Shown here: positions 33,865-46,400 of the stretch, piece by piece | Layout of the letters: each line of letters starts with the position of its first letter | Numbering within the stretch: the first letter of the stretch is position 1 | Assembly (NCBI GenBank): GCA_021234155.1 | Contig: JAJEKV010000041.1 | Coordinates: 13,154,689 to 13,218,688, forward strand | From: Isoetes taiwanensis | Taxonomy: Eukaryota; Streptophyta; Lycopodiopsida; Isoetales; Isoetaceae | Reading direction: 5' to 3' | Length of the DNA stretch: 64,000 nt | Position numbers and translations under genes: made by a program | Notes under the pieces: generated by a model | Told to the model about the DNA's origin: nothing | What the model saw: the letters and a program-made list of their open reading frames with translations, nothing else | Databases searched by the model: none

Positions 33865-34600
33865 ACTGTGTTGAAGGATGCGAGACTTTATTCAACAAGA
33901 AGTCAAATACAAGTAAAGATGCAAGTAGGAATAAAATCTCAGAGAATAAGCAGTAACCCACTGAGTAAAGCAACATGCCTATGCATAAGAGCACACATGT
34001 AGAATCTCCTCAAAGATCAAGCGCCTTTTACGAGAGGCAAGTGAAGAACAATGATAAAACTTAGCAATGCTACCTTGAGCATTTTGAAGAACACGGTCAT
34101 CTACCACATCTAGACCTTTGAAGACTATCAATCTTTGTCCTTTTCACATAGTTCAGAGCAACCAACCTGCTGCTAGATGAAAAGCCTAACTTCATTCAGG
34201 TACTTGGGTAAATTGTCAAAAGCACTTGTTGACTTATTTGTGAAACCTGAAATAGGGAGAACAACCAATTGGATACATGTCTAAGGTGAACACACATGAA
34301 AAAACAATGCTCAATGGTCTCAGATCCACACTTATACATAACACCATTGCATTTGTGCAAGCTTTATGGAATCAGTATATGGAATCATGATTTTCCATGT
34401 GACCACATCAAGCTAGCTTTCCATGTGACCACATCAAGCTAGCTTGTATATTTACCACAGAAGAACAAAGAAAAGAAGCATTCTTGCTTTGAGGCAAAGT
34501 GTGAGTAGGCCCCATTGCTTAGCCCGGCGACGAGTAAGCAAATTATCAAAACTTAATCTCAGTCGGGTGAAGTATGGTGGGCGTAAGTTATGTTTACCAT
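33865..34600 (-). pseudogene. LINE ORF2 C-terminal (zf-RVT-like) fragment with 3' tail
   Basis: The minus strand gives YFTRLRLSFDNLLTRRRAKQ, and further on CGSETIEHCFFMCVHLRHVS. This resembles the C-x-ET-x-H-x-FF-x-C zinc-finger region that ends plant LINE ORF2 (zf-RVT), with the preceding DNL..R segment. Several stops interrupt it. A 3' segment at 33865-33970 (ttcaacaagaagtcaaatac, complementary orientation) is also present at 43225-43300, which supports a shared LINE 3' end. Confidence 0.5.
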
Positions 34601-37300
34601 GACATATATGGCTAAATACAAATATTTTGTTCAAAATCTCAAATGGTTGTTCCGTGTCCTTGCCAAGCAAGGTGTTTAACATGAGTATAAATCCAGGTGC
34701 ACAACAGGAATTAAAGTGTGATCTCGAATGGATCATTTCGTGAGCAGATCCTTATTATAAAAGAGTGCTACACTTTCAAGTATGGATTTTTGTCATCTAT
34801 CGCGTTCCAAAGATGGAACTTTGATTGTCATTTGTGACATTTTAACAAAATAGACCGGCAGTGTCTTTTTCAGCCTGATAACAGACATCCAGAGAACTAC
34901 AAAAGCAAGAAGCTAGATATAAATGCATTCTAAAAGTCTAATCAACTTATGTGATAAATTCCCTTATCTCAATAAAGGGCCTATAGAATAGGCAAGCCAT
35001 GTTACAATACTCTATCTTTTATGTGATACCAAAGACTTTTGTATAACATCTCTTTGAAAATACTAAAGGTTATTCAAGGTAGATCGTGGGAGGTCCCATG
35101 GTTTGTCCGTGAGAAAACATTAAGCTAGGTTATAATTCCAAATGATGCACACATTACAAACAATGCATGCAAGACACATGGAATGGTCTCATTGTTGGTT
35201 CAATTTACTTAGTGGTATAGAGTAAAATCCATGAATGGTGACAATTACTAGGCAACCATTACCTTGGTACTAACAAACCAAACACCACATCCACTAGGAT
35301 AAGACAACAATTGAAGTAAAAGGGTGGTTCCACGTTTGAAAATTCTGTGAACTAGCCGACAAATATATTGAGTCTCATATCAGGCAATTGAAGTGCGTTC
35401 AGGCTAGGCAGGACTACTAATGGTCGGCAATGCTAGAAGGCCCATAGTAAAGTATATAGATAAGGGATGGAAGCACGATTCAAAGGCATGGGCGAATAAT
35501 GCCATAGCCACGATTTTTTGAAAGCTTCAATCACCAACATTCTTTGTTCTGTAGCTTGTCCATATCATAGACCTCGCGATTTCCACAGAAGAAAGAGTCG
35601 TAGAATAGACTGTAACATACATCTCATAACTAGCATGCCATTTAGAGCATCAACATTAATTGAATTTGATTGGCCCTGAACTTAGAACACAGCTATTCTT
35701 CAAGTCTACTTTTCTCTTTCCTGAAACTGGGGACATTCTTGTCTTTCAAATTGCTACGAATTAATGGCGTTTAGATCTCCCTTAAGATGCATTTACTTGT
35801 TAGAATTGCATGTTTCATTTCTAGCATATCATGTTCTACGTGCTCTTTTAATGCCCTCTTGACCAATGTTTGTTACTCCCTCACCTTTACCAGATCTTAC
35901 TCTGCACTTCAGCCATGTCCTTCTTTACTTCTTTTAGAATTCCATACAATAGTCCTCCAACTATGCTGGATCCTGTCTTATAAAAAAACTGAGACTGTTG
36001 ACCAATGTTACAAGATCCATTTGATCCAAATGTGTATTGGATCAATGCTCATTGCTAATCCTCCTCTTTCTGAAGCAGCATTAACATGTGTCCAAATATC
36101 TAACATTGTATGATGCTTGTGGCAATTGCAAGACATGGTAGTCTTGAGAATTTAGGAAAAATGCCATGAAATATCTCACAAAAACAAAGATCAAGTTATG
36201 AATCAATGTCTGAAGAGTAACAAGCAACAACTGGAAATGGGTACCTGGATTGAGATAGGAAGACGGACTTTCAGGGAATAATGTCTCACCCATGATAACA
36301 CAAAATGCAACATCAAATTCAATGATAAAATAAATAAGAGTAGAAAATAGATCTCTAGGAAGTGCAACTTAAAACACGAAGAAACCCTGAAGAGCTGAAA
36401 CCCTCAAGAAGCCAGTGATGCAACAAGATCTTTTTTGAAAACTAAGTCTGCTATGGGTATCCAAATGTACCAAAGGTAGTGTCATTGTCCTTACAATCAT
36501 AAGGGCATTCACTTGGATGAGTAAGTCGAAACTGTGCCGTGTTTTTTTGTGCGTATAAGGTTCAAATTCAGCTACCATAGAAACCAATGAAGGTCACTTC
36601 TGATATATATTCAAGAGATAGTCCAACTACAGCCATGTTGATGAAATGATGCAGGAGCATGTACCTTGTCTTTAGCCTGAATAAGAATGTCAAGAGCAAT
36701 AATCCAAACTTACAAAAATGTGTTTTGGTCATGTAGTTAATAGAGCATCAAGCCATGTATCAATGACGTAAAGTAAGAAAACAGAAACAATGGCCGAAAT
36801 TAAGAATACAATATTTGTTATTTCTGCCTAATCCCAAACATAAGGAAAGTAAGCAACTACCTCCCTATCACCTATCACTATGCTATAGGATAGTATAATT
36901 GTCTAATGATTGCATGTCCTAACCAGAGAAGCAAACTGATGGCAGAAAGAACCTAACCGATGCAAACATACACTACAGTCATGCAAATCATGCAAGTGAA
37001 AGCAACCAAAAGCTCTTCCTTATCCACACGCGCATAACGGATTAATTTCCACGAATTTTGATGTCCGTCGATGAAATCAAACGGTGAAAGATAATTCACG
37101 TTTTGTAAAAGAAATCCAACTGGCTGCAACATGGATAGCCTCAGAATGCAGGAAATGTTTAACTCGCATTTATGCAAAAGTGAGACTGCCTTGCATATGT
37201 TGTAATAATCTATCTAGCCCCATGTGGTTTGTTAACTAAAGTAAAATTTGTAGCATGTCGCTCGCTTTTCCAAATATATGATATGTTAAGCTTTTTGATA
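34601..37300. other. Intergenic region without recognised gene
   Basis: No coding sequence could be assigned. A 27-bp exact duplication (tccatgtgaccacatcaagc and adjoining bases) lies just to its left at about 34395-34445. The rest is AT-rich and non-repetitive at the scale I could inspect. Confidence 0.4.
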
Positions 37301-37365
37301 AAAGGATGACGAAATGCCACGTCTGTCATCCTAAGGGCCCAGATAGCTTTAGCCCTTTTCCGTTG

Positions 37366-37376
37366 AACCAATCAGA
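37366..37376 (+). promoter_or_regulatory. CCAAT-type promoter element candidate
   Basis: The sequence aaccaatcaga lies about 300 bp before the start codon of the Rab5-interacting protein gene, a usual distance for a CCAAT box plus leader. No convincing TATA box is seen, as often in housekeeping genes. Confidence 0.35.
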
Positions 37377-37675
37377 GCCGTTCGTTTTTTTAAGTTGTCA
37401 GTGAAGCAATTCCTGCTTCCTCGGAGGCCACAATAGGCCTGCGGCGGATCGATCATACAAGGTTTTTTTCCTCTCTAAGAAAGGGGCCTAATGCCCTTTC
37501 TAATTCTTCCTTTTGATCCGTAGCGTTGTGGGTTTCTGTTTGATATGCGTTTTATTCAATATAGTTGAGGACTTGCTAGCTATGGAGATTCAGAAGCCGC
37601 TTTGAACCCATTAGATGATTTGTTAGGGTTAAAGACATTTTGGAGGTTTGTATTTCAAACTGGATCTATTACCCA

Positions 37676-38995
37676 ATGAAGGAGCGAGTGGCGGCAATGA
37701 AATCTGTGAAGCAGCAGAACCAACTGCAACAACAAGTCAATCATGATAGTGAAGTTTCACCTTTTGCTGTTGCCAAACTTCTCAATCCTGATGCAGATTG
37801 GGACAAGGTTAGTCTGAGAATTGCATCATTCAAACCTCGTTGACTTCTGATAAGCTTTTTCCAAGTTTTGTTCGTTGTTTTTGGAACATTATTTTTACTT
37901 ATACGAGCCCTATAATATGTTGTAGACATATGTTGGTATATATTAGCGTATCTTTTCATGGTTTTCTTATGAGAAACTAGTGTCTCTTGGTCTGGATGCT
38001 GTTGCCATGTCTGAATCAGACTGCTGTATTCATTTTTGACATGGCAAACTATCACTAGGGACATGTACTTTAAACCTAAACTGTTAGCTCCAAATTCTAA
38101 ACTGGAATTTATTACCAAAAAGATAGGCAGCCGTGGTGCAGCAATAGATGGACACTTAAACACCTGTACTATATTTTCCAAAATTGTCTCGAGTTCCTTC
38201 TGCTTTTATCAAAAGTATATTTTCTAAGGACTTTTGAACTATTAATTTGAGTTGAAGGTTTGTGTTGAATTTACTTTCTTCCAAGCTCATATGCTGATAA
38301 AGTAGCCTGCATCTTGGTTGTCAACTTTGAATCTGTTAATACTGTGTGTGTTGGCCGTGAAAACATGAATAACTGCTAACAAAAAGGTTGCAATTGCTGC
38401 AATGAGTTTTTATCATCATTAGTGTTTAAATTGTCACAATTTTTGCTATTTTTCTTTAGACTTCTTTTACTGGCTATTTCAGGATCAGTTGGGTGATGTT
38501 TTGCATTGGATAAGGCAAATTGTTGGTCTTTTCTGTGGAGTTTTATGGGGTATCATACCTCTTACGGGGTCACTCTGGTTCTTACTGTAAGTATCTTATT
38601 GTTTTCATTTAAATGGGGTGGGGATATTAGGAATAAGTTTAGACGCCTTCAGGCCTTTTAGGCAATGATGCAGTAGGTGAACTTGAATTCAAGCGCTTGT
38701 GTTGCTGATGCTTTGACTGATTGGTGAGCAGATTTATGGGGTTATCAACATCTATAGTTTATGCTTATTATACATACATCTTGAAAATTGACGAAGAGGA
38801 GTTTGGGGGTCATGGGACTCTATTGCAAGAAGGCATGTTTGCATCAGTGACTCTGTTTCTGGTGGACATTCACTCCTTTGACCCTTTGATTTTTTATTCT
38901 CTAATTCTTGTATGAAGACTGAAATATACCATGTTCTATTTCTGTGTTTTATGCAGCTTGCTTGGATTGTGGTTTATAGTCTAGTCCACTTTTGA
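37676..38995 (+). CDS. Rab5-interacting / RCAF1-family membrane protein, 4 exons, intact
   Basis: Exons 37676-37807, 38483-38586, 38732-38861 and 38957-38995 join in phase to 134 aa ending in TGA. Introns are GT-AG. The N-terminus is polar and Gln-rich (QQNQLQQQ), followed by SPFAVAKLLNPDADWDKDQL. Two or three membrane segments follow: IVGLFCGVLWGIIPLTGSLW, then LSTSIVYAYYTYIL, then FASVTLFLLAWIVVYSL. The conserved DEEEFGGHG...LLQEG block lies between the last two. This is the arrangement of the plant Rab5-interacting family (Rab5IF/C20orf24, named RCAF1 in animals, where a role in respiratory supercomplex assembly and ER membrane insertion has been proposed). The plant function is not established. 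Length is normal for the family. The start is the first ATG in the conserved frame; an in-frame codon upstream is not ATG. Confidence 0.92.
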
Positions 38996-40300
38996 TTCTT
39001 GGCTGGAGTAAGTCACTTTTAAGCGAGAGGGTATCAGGGTCAGGTGACTGGTTTAAAAAACTTTGAGGCGCGGCTCATACAAATTGTTTGCTTGCTTTTC
39101 TTTTTCTTTATCAACATCTTGTACTGAACATTCTTTTAATTGGTTCTTAATGCGGCTACTGGACATTTTTATCGTGTGAAACGTTCAATTGGCTGCAGAT
39201 AATCTCCGACTACATAAAGCATTAGAAAGAAGATGGATTGTTTGTGTATTCTTATTCTAATTTGAGAAATGTGTCTCAGGCAGTATTGTTGTATGCATTG
39301 TCAATGGGGAAGCACGAGATCACTTTCATCTAATCACTTAGAGTTAACTATGTTGAAAAAACCGCATCCATTGGCTTGTTTACTCTGTCAAATTGGAATG
39401 TTAAAAGCTTTGAATATCAACCTATAAGGGCACTGAAACTGGTAGATCTTACCTAAACTCGTGTTTACCTACAGAAAACATTCTTTCGGAAGTGAAAAAT
39501 GTTACTATCAAGAGATAGTAGCACAGAAACACAGCACCAACTGCCTATGTGTGGCAGCAGCTACTGACATAAAAGCGATTGTATGGGGATTGTAAGAGCT
39601 ACTGAAAGTATGATGAACGTGAGATATCAGTGTCTCGTTAAACGTATTTGTAAACCATATTGACCAAGGTTATTTGTCTCCTACGTGGCTGTGGGTTGTT
39701 GCTCGTCTTGGGGGATGCATTCCTATGCAGCCATCATAAAAGAGCATTAAAAGATTCAATCTTCCAGGGCAAATACAAAGAAAATTGCTGTAGACTAGAT
39801 TCAAGGGAAAGTTTAGCTTTAGCATTTTACTATCAAATCTGCTATCTACTGAATAGTAGTTTCCACAAGGCACAAGTTTTCTTGAACCAAATCCAAAGGC
39901 TCGTCTTTTTTTAGGCCAAAGCCTAAGTAATACCTTGGAGTGGAGTTACACAACCACCATGACACACTTGTATCCGATAGGCTGCAAGGCTTTGTATGCC
40001 ATGCAGAAGAATCAATAACTAATAGTATTAGGCACAATTGTTTCGGCTTTTGGTGGAGCCAAATATTATATATGGAGTGGAAGTATGGGGTCTAGTGATA
40101 TCACTTACCACCTAGACTGGAATGCGTCGAGATCAGCTTTTGGTGGAGCCAAATATTATATATGGAGTGGAAGTATGGGCGTCTAGTGATATCACTTACC
40201 ACCTAGGAAGACTGGAACACATCAAAAAAGCATTGTTGACTCGTGATCTTGGAGTTAAACCCACAAACCCATATCCAATCCTTTTCCTGCTCCAGTTCTA
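38996..40300. other. Intergenic region with a 90-bp tandem duplication
   Basis: No gene is seen. A 90-bp unit (gcttttggtggagccaaata...) is tandemly duplicated at 40046-40135 and 40136-40228 with few differences. Confidence 0.6.
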
Positions 40301-41520
40301 GTTTATCCAGTCGTTTGCTCATCTAGTTTCCTGCTTGTTCATCCAAGCTTGCTCCTCACATAGTTACAGCCACTCAGCATGTCCCCCAGGATCAAGACCA
40401 TGGCACGCGAGACCCGCAAAGCCAAGAATCTGATCAAATTGCCAGTGCATATCTTGGACAAGCCCTATGACCCTTCAATTAAACCGTATCTTATGGCAGC
40501 CCCTTTCTTTGGGCCTCAGGTCCTATCCTTACCCAGCCGGATCCACAGTTAGTTTACGATCGCGCCCTTAGATGCGCCCCGGATAGGCTTTGTCGCCGAT
40601 GCACCGCTGCGCATCTAGATATCCCGCCCGCAATCTGAATAGTACTGGCTCCACCGGCCACTATCCGTGAAGAATGCTTTCGGTTACCCTTACAAAGCTG
40701 GGTGCAACTTCTAGAGTTGTTGCTACAATCTGTGAGCCACAGCCCGGTAGATCATGGTAGTACCGGCCAGATATCCAAGACGATTACTCAGCCTCCCCGA
40801 AAGCATGGAATGATATGCACAAGGATGATAACAGAGTACACGGATCCACACATACTCCACCTGAGCAGTGAATGATATGTCCAAGGATGATAACAGAGTA
40901 CAGGGGTCCACATATACCTCGCTTGAGGACTCATTGCACACTGTACAGGCAGAGGTTCCGCCTTCTGAGCCAGCAAGGACCACAGAGCATACTCTAGCCT
41001 TGAACCTATGTATCGTAGGTATTCAGGAGACGAGTGATTCTATTGCTACAGACGAGGCAGTATAGTTTTTTACCCAAGTGATGCACATCCAAGCACATGA
41101 TATTGTCTCAGCCCATTGGGTTGGCGCCATGCGGCCTGACCATCCTCGTCACCTTCTGGTCCGCTTTCAAGATGCTCTTTCTCGGTTGCACATCTTGCGG
41201 CATGGCAACCATCTAAAAGAAACCATCTTCTCTCGGCCCGGAAGACGACCCAAAAGACTCACGTAGACAAAGAAGAATTATGTCGTTAAGGCTTGTGAGG
41301 CTGCGCAGCGTGGTGGGCCATTTATAGGGGAGGTCAAGCCATCATTCGGGATCAGTGGCCATCTGACCCATGGGCAGTTACTATATAGCCATGTACTCTC
41401 TAGCTTTGCTCTGGTTCACATTCTATTTTCCTGTTTGTTATTATTTGCGATTTGTTGTGGGGGACAGCCCCCGAGCTTTGTGAGGGCTCATGCCCTCTTT
41501 TTTCTGTTCTGGTCCCACAA
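40300..41520 (+). mobile_element. ORF1-only LINE-like element, copy A
   Basis: The reading frame opens with ATG at 40379, and after the start it gives MARETRKAKNLIKLPV and DKPYDPS, as in copy C. After a degenerate middle part comes LNLCIVGIQETSDSIATDEA, then MHIQAHDIVSAHWVGAMRPD and HPRHLLVRFQDALSRLHILR, then HGNHLKE. This is the pattern of L1-type ORF1 (Transposase_22: L.I.G.PE..., then ...AHR.G.....PR.IIV.F...). It ends near ggtcccacaa (41520), homologous to ggtcccataa of copy C but missing the last ~50 bp. A ~63-bp tandem repeat (gaatgatatg.ccaaggatg) at 40807-40925 disrupts the frame. No RT follows. Confidence 0.65.
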
Positions 41521-43200
41521 TTTCTTTTGCAAGATACATAGATAAACGTATTAACGAGGATTCCTTCATCTTCAACATGTTGTGGCATGGAACGCCACAT
41601 ACTCTACTGTTAGAAGGTGGTCAACATGAGGGACACTTGATTTCCAAACCTTGCCTACACAATGGCCATGGGTCCACATCGGAGAAATGCTCCTGTTGGC
41701 TCTCAAGATGGAATGTGCAGGAGCATGCACATGTACGAGTAGATAATAATGAAGAACTTACTCGGTTGAAACAATATCTCGATGAAAGCTTTCTCAATAA
41801 GTTTTAGGATGCCGCTACCTTGAAGATGGTCAAGACAACACGTTACAAAAGCTAGATGAATACCACACTTGTCGTGGGCCCACAGAGGTATTTGTTAGCA
41901 CATTTTCCTCTGAAGAGGCATGATGGGCATGGAAGCTGCGTGAAAACAGGATGAAGATAAACTGCCATACTCTTCAAAGTTGTCTAGCATTTGCGACTAT
42001 CCCAATCACGATATGTCATTTTGGTTACACCTAATCAGCCATGAGTGCTTTTGCACGCCCTCACAAAGAACACCCACTAGCGGCTTATATCCTAGGGGAT
42101 TCTTGACCGAGTCCAAACTATGTCCGCCTTCAACACATTGATATCTACATATTCATCGTTTTTCCCTCAAAGTTTTTTGGGACGAAGGTTTTTTAATTTG
42201 TATAGTAAATGGTCTTCTTTGCGCTCTTTTTTGTATTGGATCTCATAGACCTATCAATCTCCACGGAAGATAAAAATCAATTCAATTCTCAGCTCCACAG
42301 TACCTCTCACTGCCAAATGGATGGCAATCGTATACTTAACCCAATTGGGTTCAGATATGGCGTTGGCATTTGGGATAAATTGCTCCATCCCATAAAGTTT
42401 GTATACTTTGGCAAGTTATAATAGGTGCCTACGTGTTAATGCCTTGCCATGTTGCTATGATCTTCGTGTGTTTGGAATGCCTGTTCTTAGCTTTTAGACG
42501 TTCAGATGCTTCAGCATTGTCTCTTGTCCAAAAGTTAATCCGACATACACGATTTATTTAATAGTGCACTGGATAGCCAATGCGTTCCTTGGCATCCTAC
42601 CTAGATGCATGGGTCGCATTTAAAGCGAAAGGCATCCGATCTTGGTTACGGTTGATTCATGGTCAATCTTGTGGTATTATTGTTGTTTGTAGCCCAAGGT
42701 CGGGAGTTGCTCTTAAGGATGAAATATTACCAAAAGGCTATTTTTCAATGGCATTAATAAATTCAATACTGTGGTTTAGTAGGGTCCGTTATAGATGGAA
42801 AAGAAGAAAGAGAAGCCAGTTTTTTTTATAGAAAATTCTCATACCACTTGAACATTCGTCATGTCCTCTAAGAAGCATACTCGCTCCTCTTCCTAACAGA
42901 TTCTCAAGGAATCGCATAATAATTCTAGGTTTACTTGATCTACTCACCATATCCATCCAGATACATATCGTAACTTTAAGAGCTAATTTTGTAGCTATTG
43001 TAATGCAATTCAGCATTCGAAGGATGAATTAGAGAGGATGTCTCTGACCACTTTGGTTTACACAGTTTTTTTTTTATTACAGACCTTCATTTTATGGATT
43101 GGTTTTATATACAAGGATAAAGCCGCGATTCGGTTTTACAATGGTTACTATTCCATTATGCAACTATTAGTTTCGTCATCATCATTTTATTTTTTATTTT
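41521..43200. other. Spacer without recognised gene
   Basis: ORFs of 70-105 codons (for example 41490-41807, 42580-42831) carry no recognisable motif; the first overlaps the 3' end of copy A and is not credible as a gene. Confidence 0.4.
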
Positions 43201-43204
43201 TTTT

Positions 43205-43510
43205 TTGTTGAAGGCCGTCATACTTTATGCATTATGTAACAAGAAATGCAAGTACAAGTAAGGATGCAAAGATAGGAATAAAACCTTCGAGAAAAAAAAA
43301 ACCATAGAGATTAATTGAGCATAAACATTTACTATACCCCATTCTTGACTGTTGTCTTGCCATTTAACAATAATTCAATGACCAAACCTATCAATGCGGA
43401 TAAATGCTGACATTAACAAAAGATCTTCAAGCAAAGTGGGAACCCAAATTTTAACCGAGTCACCGCTACAATTAGAACATTGTAGTCATGACCCATCATG
43501 GAAGCCAACT
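43205..43510 (-). pseudogene. LINE fragment: endonuclease piece fused to a LINE 3' tail
   Basis: The minus strand from about 43465 encodes DSVKIWVPTLLEDLL, then FIRIDRFGH, then IIVKWQDNSQEWGIVNVYAQ. The last part matches the start of the LINE endonuclease core (...W.I.NVYAP). It runs at about 43300 into a 3'-tail segment (ggaataaaaccttcgag, catactttatgcattatg) that also ends the LINE copy at 33865. So most of ORF2 has been deleted internally. The assignment is tentative because the piece is short. Confidence 0.4.
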
Positions 43511-44749
43511 TGTGGACATTACCTCTACAATATTTATGTTCTTGAAGGAAGCAAAATCCATGGAAATTTTAAACAAATAAAGAGACAATCCTCTTTTACT
43601 TGGGGGAAGGACACCCCAGAAACATTCCACGACAAAATAATCAAAACATTGAGTTGGTATATTCAACACCCATACTCGTCTATGCATTTCTACCACATCA
43701 AGACATCATTAAACTCTTCATATCTATCCAATAAGTCCTAGAAATTGGTTCTCTTTGCTCCACCCTTCCATTGTGCACCTCAATTCTTGGTGGAGGAGCC
43801 TTCTCTCAACTCCCCATCCTCCCATATATTTTGTAGCTCTCGACCAAAGGGAGAGCCTCCTCTTGCCCCCCCTCCCCCCCCCCCCCAAAAACAACCCAAA
43901 AAAAAAAAACCCATGTATCTCTAATCGGCAAGGGAGAGCCTCCTCTCTGACTACTCTTCCACATGAATCATTTGTGAAAATGAAAGTAGATTGAGCATAT
44001 TTATTTTGCATCATCGCTTTCAAACTCATTTTAGTCCATCCACTCCCTTTCTTGCCGTCCTTGTTTTAATTGAATTGATTGTAGTTTAGCTCTAGCAGCG
44101 AGATCAAATGTGTCTCTTTAGAAGGTGATGGATCAACAGAAGCCACATTTATCGCATTCGCACAAGATGGAGATTGGAAAGAAAAATAAATATAGGATAT
44201 GTAGAAGAATATGGAACAAGATATGTGGAGGAAGATGGCATGGGCATAGGGCCCGGGGGAGGGGGGGAGGTTGGAAAAAGCAGGATGATCCATTAGCAAC
44301 TTAATGAGTACATAAGCCATTAGCAATATTAATGAGGAACTCTAAAACCAAAAAGTCAGGAGGAAGATTAGAGATTGAAGACCAACCGGGCATCTTCATA
44401 GCATTGAGTATGTAGGGTTGAAACCAGAAGAATAAGACTGGGAGAATATACAGTCACTTTGCATGGGATCAACCCCACATGCCATCAACTATTCTGCTAT
44501 AGTAGCATCATCAAATGCAATGAAGAAGAAGTTCTTACCCAACATTTCCAAGATGCGATAAGCAGGAAGACCAATTATACTGAAGGTGACTTGATAACTA
44601 AAAAGCTTCTCGATCTAAATCAACACCAGTATAACGGCCCACAACTCCGAATGACATCAAATTCCCAAACACTTTTTATGTCGATCATAATCAATCTCTA
44701 TCATATTATATCTAGAAGCTTTAAGGGTGCCCCCACATACCTCAGCTTG
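43511..44749. other. Spacer with homopolymer-rich stretch
   Basis: No gene is identified. 43867-43912 holds a long C run followed by A runs, and 44250-44275 a G-rich run. ORFs that cross these runs are not credible. Confidence 0.45.
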
Positions 44750-45420
44750 ATAGAATAGAATAGAATTTTTAATGTCCACGGTCGGACAGCAATAGGCCAT
44801 AGGACCCATACAATGGGCTAGAACAATCCGAACATCACAACATAATCGAACATCACAAAGCTTGGGAAAAACCGTGATGAAACTATGACTTGGCCCGTAG
44901 TAATCGAATCAGGCTTTACGTACCATCACAAAACACAAGAACAAGTAGAAATAACAACATAAAGAAGAACATGACTTTACAAAAACTGTTCATGGATCTG
45001 AAGGCCACTGATCCCTAATGATAGCCTGATCTCCTTTGTATAGTGCCCACTTCCATTCTTGAGGCGAAGCTTCTACGTGCGACATAATTCCTCTTTTTCG
45101 CTTTGCGAGTGTCTTTGAGTTAGATTCTCTTGGAAGAAAAAGGTGATTTCTTTTAGATGATTGCCATGACTCAGTTTATGCAGCTTGGAAATGGCATATC
45201 TGAAATGGACTAGGATGTGATGAGGATGGTCGGATCGTGCTGCTCCTACCGATGTGTCGAGATGATGCCATCTGCCTGTATGTGCATCACCTCAGTAAAA
45301 AAGTGCTCCACTCATCTGTAGGAAGACAACCACTGATTTCCTTAATACCAACAATGCACAGGCTCAGGGCCGGTGTGTGTTGATCATCCTCTAGCTGCCT
45401 ACCTATCTGGAAGTGGGCAT
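44750..45420 (-). mobile_element. ORF1-only LINE-like element, copy B
   Basis: On the minus strand, fragments in several frames give MHIQADGIISTHR, SDHPHHILVHFRYAISKLHK and SHGNHLKEITFF, then NLTQRHSQSEKEELCRT, collinear with copies A and C. The 3' end reads ccgtggacattaaaaattct and continues as a (ttcta)n tail at 44766-44750. Its 5' end near 45420 is set by loss of similarity to copy A (agcctgtgcattgttggtat against gaacctatgtatcgtaggta). It is more decayed than copy C. Confidence 0.65.
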
Positions 45421-46400
45421 ATCCGCATGTTCCCCCGTGGTAACTAAAAATCAAGTTGGGACTCTCTCTTCAACAGCCACCCAAAAGGGAACCAAAGATC
45501 TTTCTTATTATCTTGACCTAATTTCCATACTTCCACGATAACGCTGGGGATAGAACCACACCGGAGGAGGTTTGTATGGGGAGGGGGAAGGGGAGGTTTG
45601 GGTTGGGGGGGGGAGAGGGGGTGCTCTATCACTTTGAATTCTATTATCAGGGAACATCTGCTCTATTACCATTTGAGGGAACACCCCTCAGATGGCAATT
45701 GAGGAAAATCAGCATGGTTGAGATCCATACCTTCGATAATCAAGAGCTCTTCCATAGCAAGAGGGGTATAAGCAACACCGAACTAGCTCCCTGTGACTTC
45801 TTGGCAATCGAGGCCTTGACAATCAATTGAGAAGAAAATACTGAAGTAGTGATTTTGTTACCATCGAGGGCTAGATGGCCAAAGGTTATCGATCAAACCG
45901 CCCTTGGCAAAAATATGAATCTACCAGATCCGCAATCGGGCCCCATCAAAGCCCACATCCGGACATAGGCATCAAAACTTCAAACTCTATAGTTTATTCG
46001 ACTATTAGTTATAATGTATTTGTGCGCTTTTGAATAACTAAAAGTTTATTACATAAATTGTACTTGGAAAAAAACAACCACTTGAAATGTTGGCTAAAAT
46101 AACATCGTTCATGATTCATCTAGATTTATATGAAAACCATTCATGTCTAGAAAACCTTTGCCAAAGATAATTAGTCTTGTGAATCTGATTCGGTGACCCT
46201 CTAAATTATACTTGTACAAATTTGGCCATAAGGGCAGTCCTGACCCATGCTAAGATACTAGTGGCTTATAGGTGTTCCTCCTTGAAGCCACCGTCCTCGA
46301 GCATCTAGGCGCTTGCCGCCACTTTGAAGCAGGAGCAAAGATAGCCTTTAGTTTATGCCCCGCATCCAGCTTCACCCTGTGTTTTAACCTTGCAGGCTCA
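45421..46400. other. Spacer without recognised gene
   Basis: Contains a G-rich purine run at 45575-45620; no coding motif is recognised. Confidence 0.4.

Noticed and set aside
37741-38181. Minus-strand ORF of 146 codons
   Set aside because: It is antisense to exon 1 and intron 1 of the Rab5-interacting protein gene and has no motif of its own.
41490-41807. 105-codon plus-strand ORF
   Set aside because: It starts inside the 3' end of element copy A and runs into unrelated spacer, so it is a chance junction ORF.
43755-44029. ORFs on both strands with Pro- or Gly-rich runs
   Set aside because: They read across the C/A homopolymer tract at 43867-43912; the composition follows from simple sequence.
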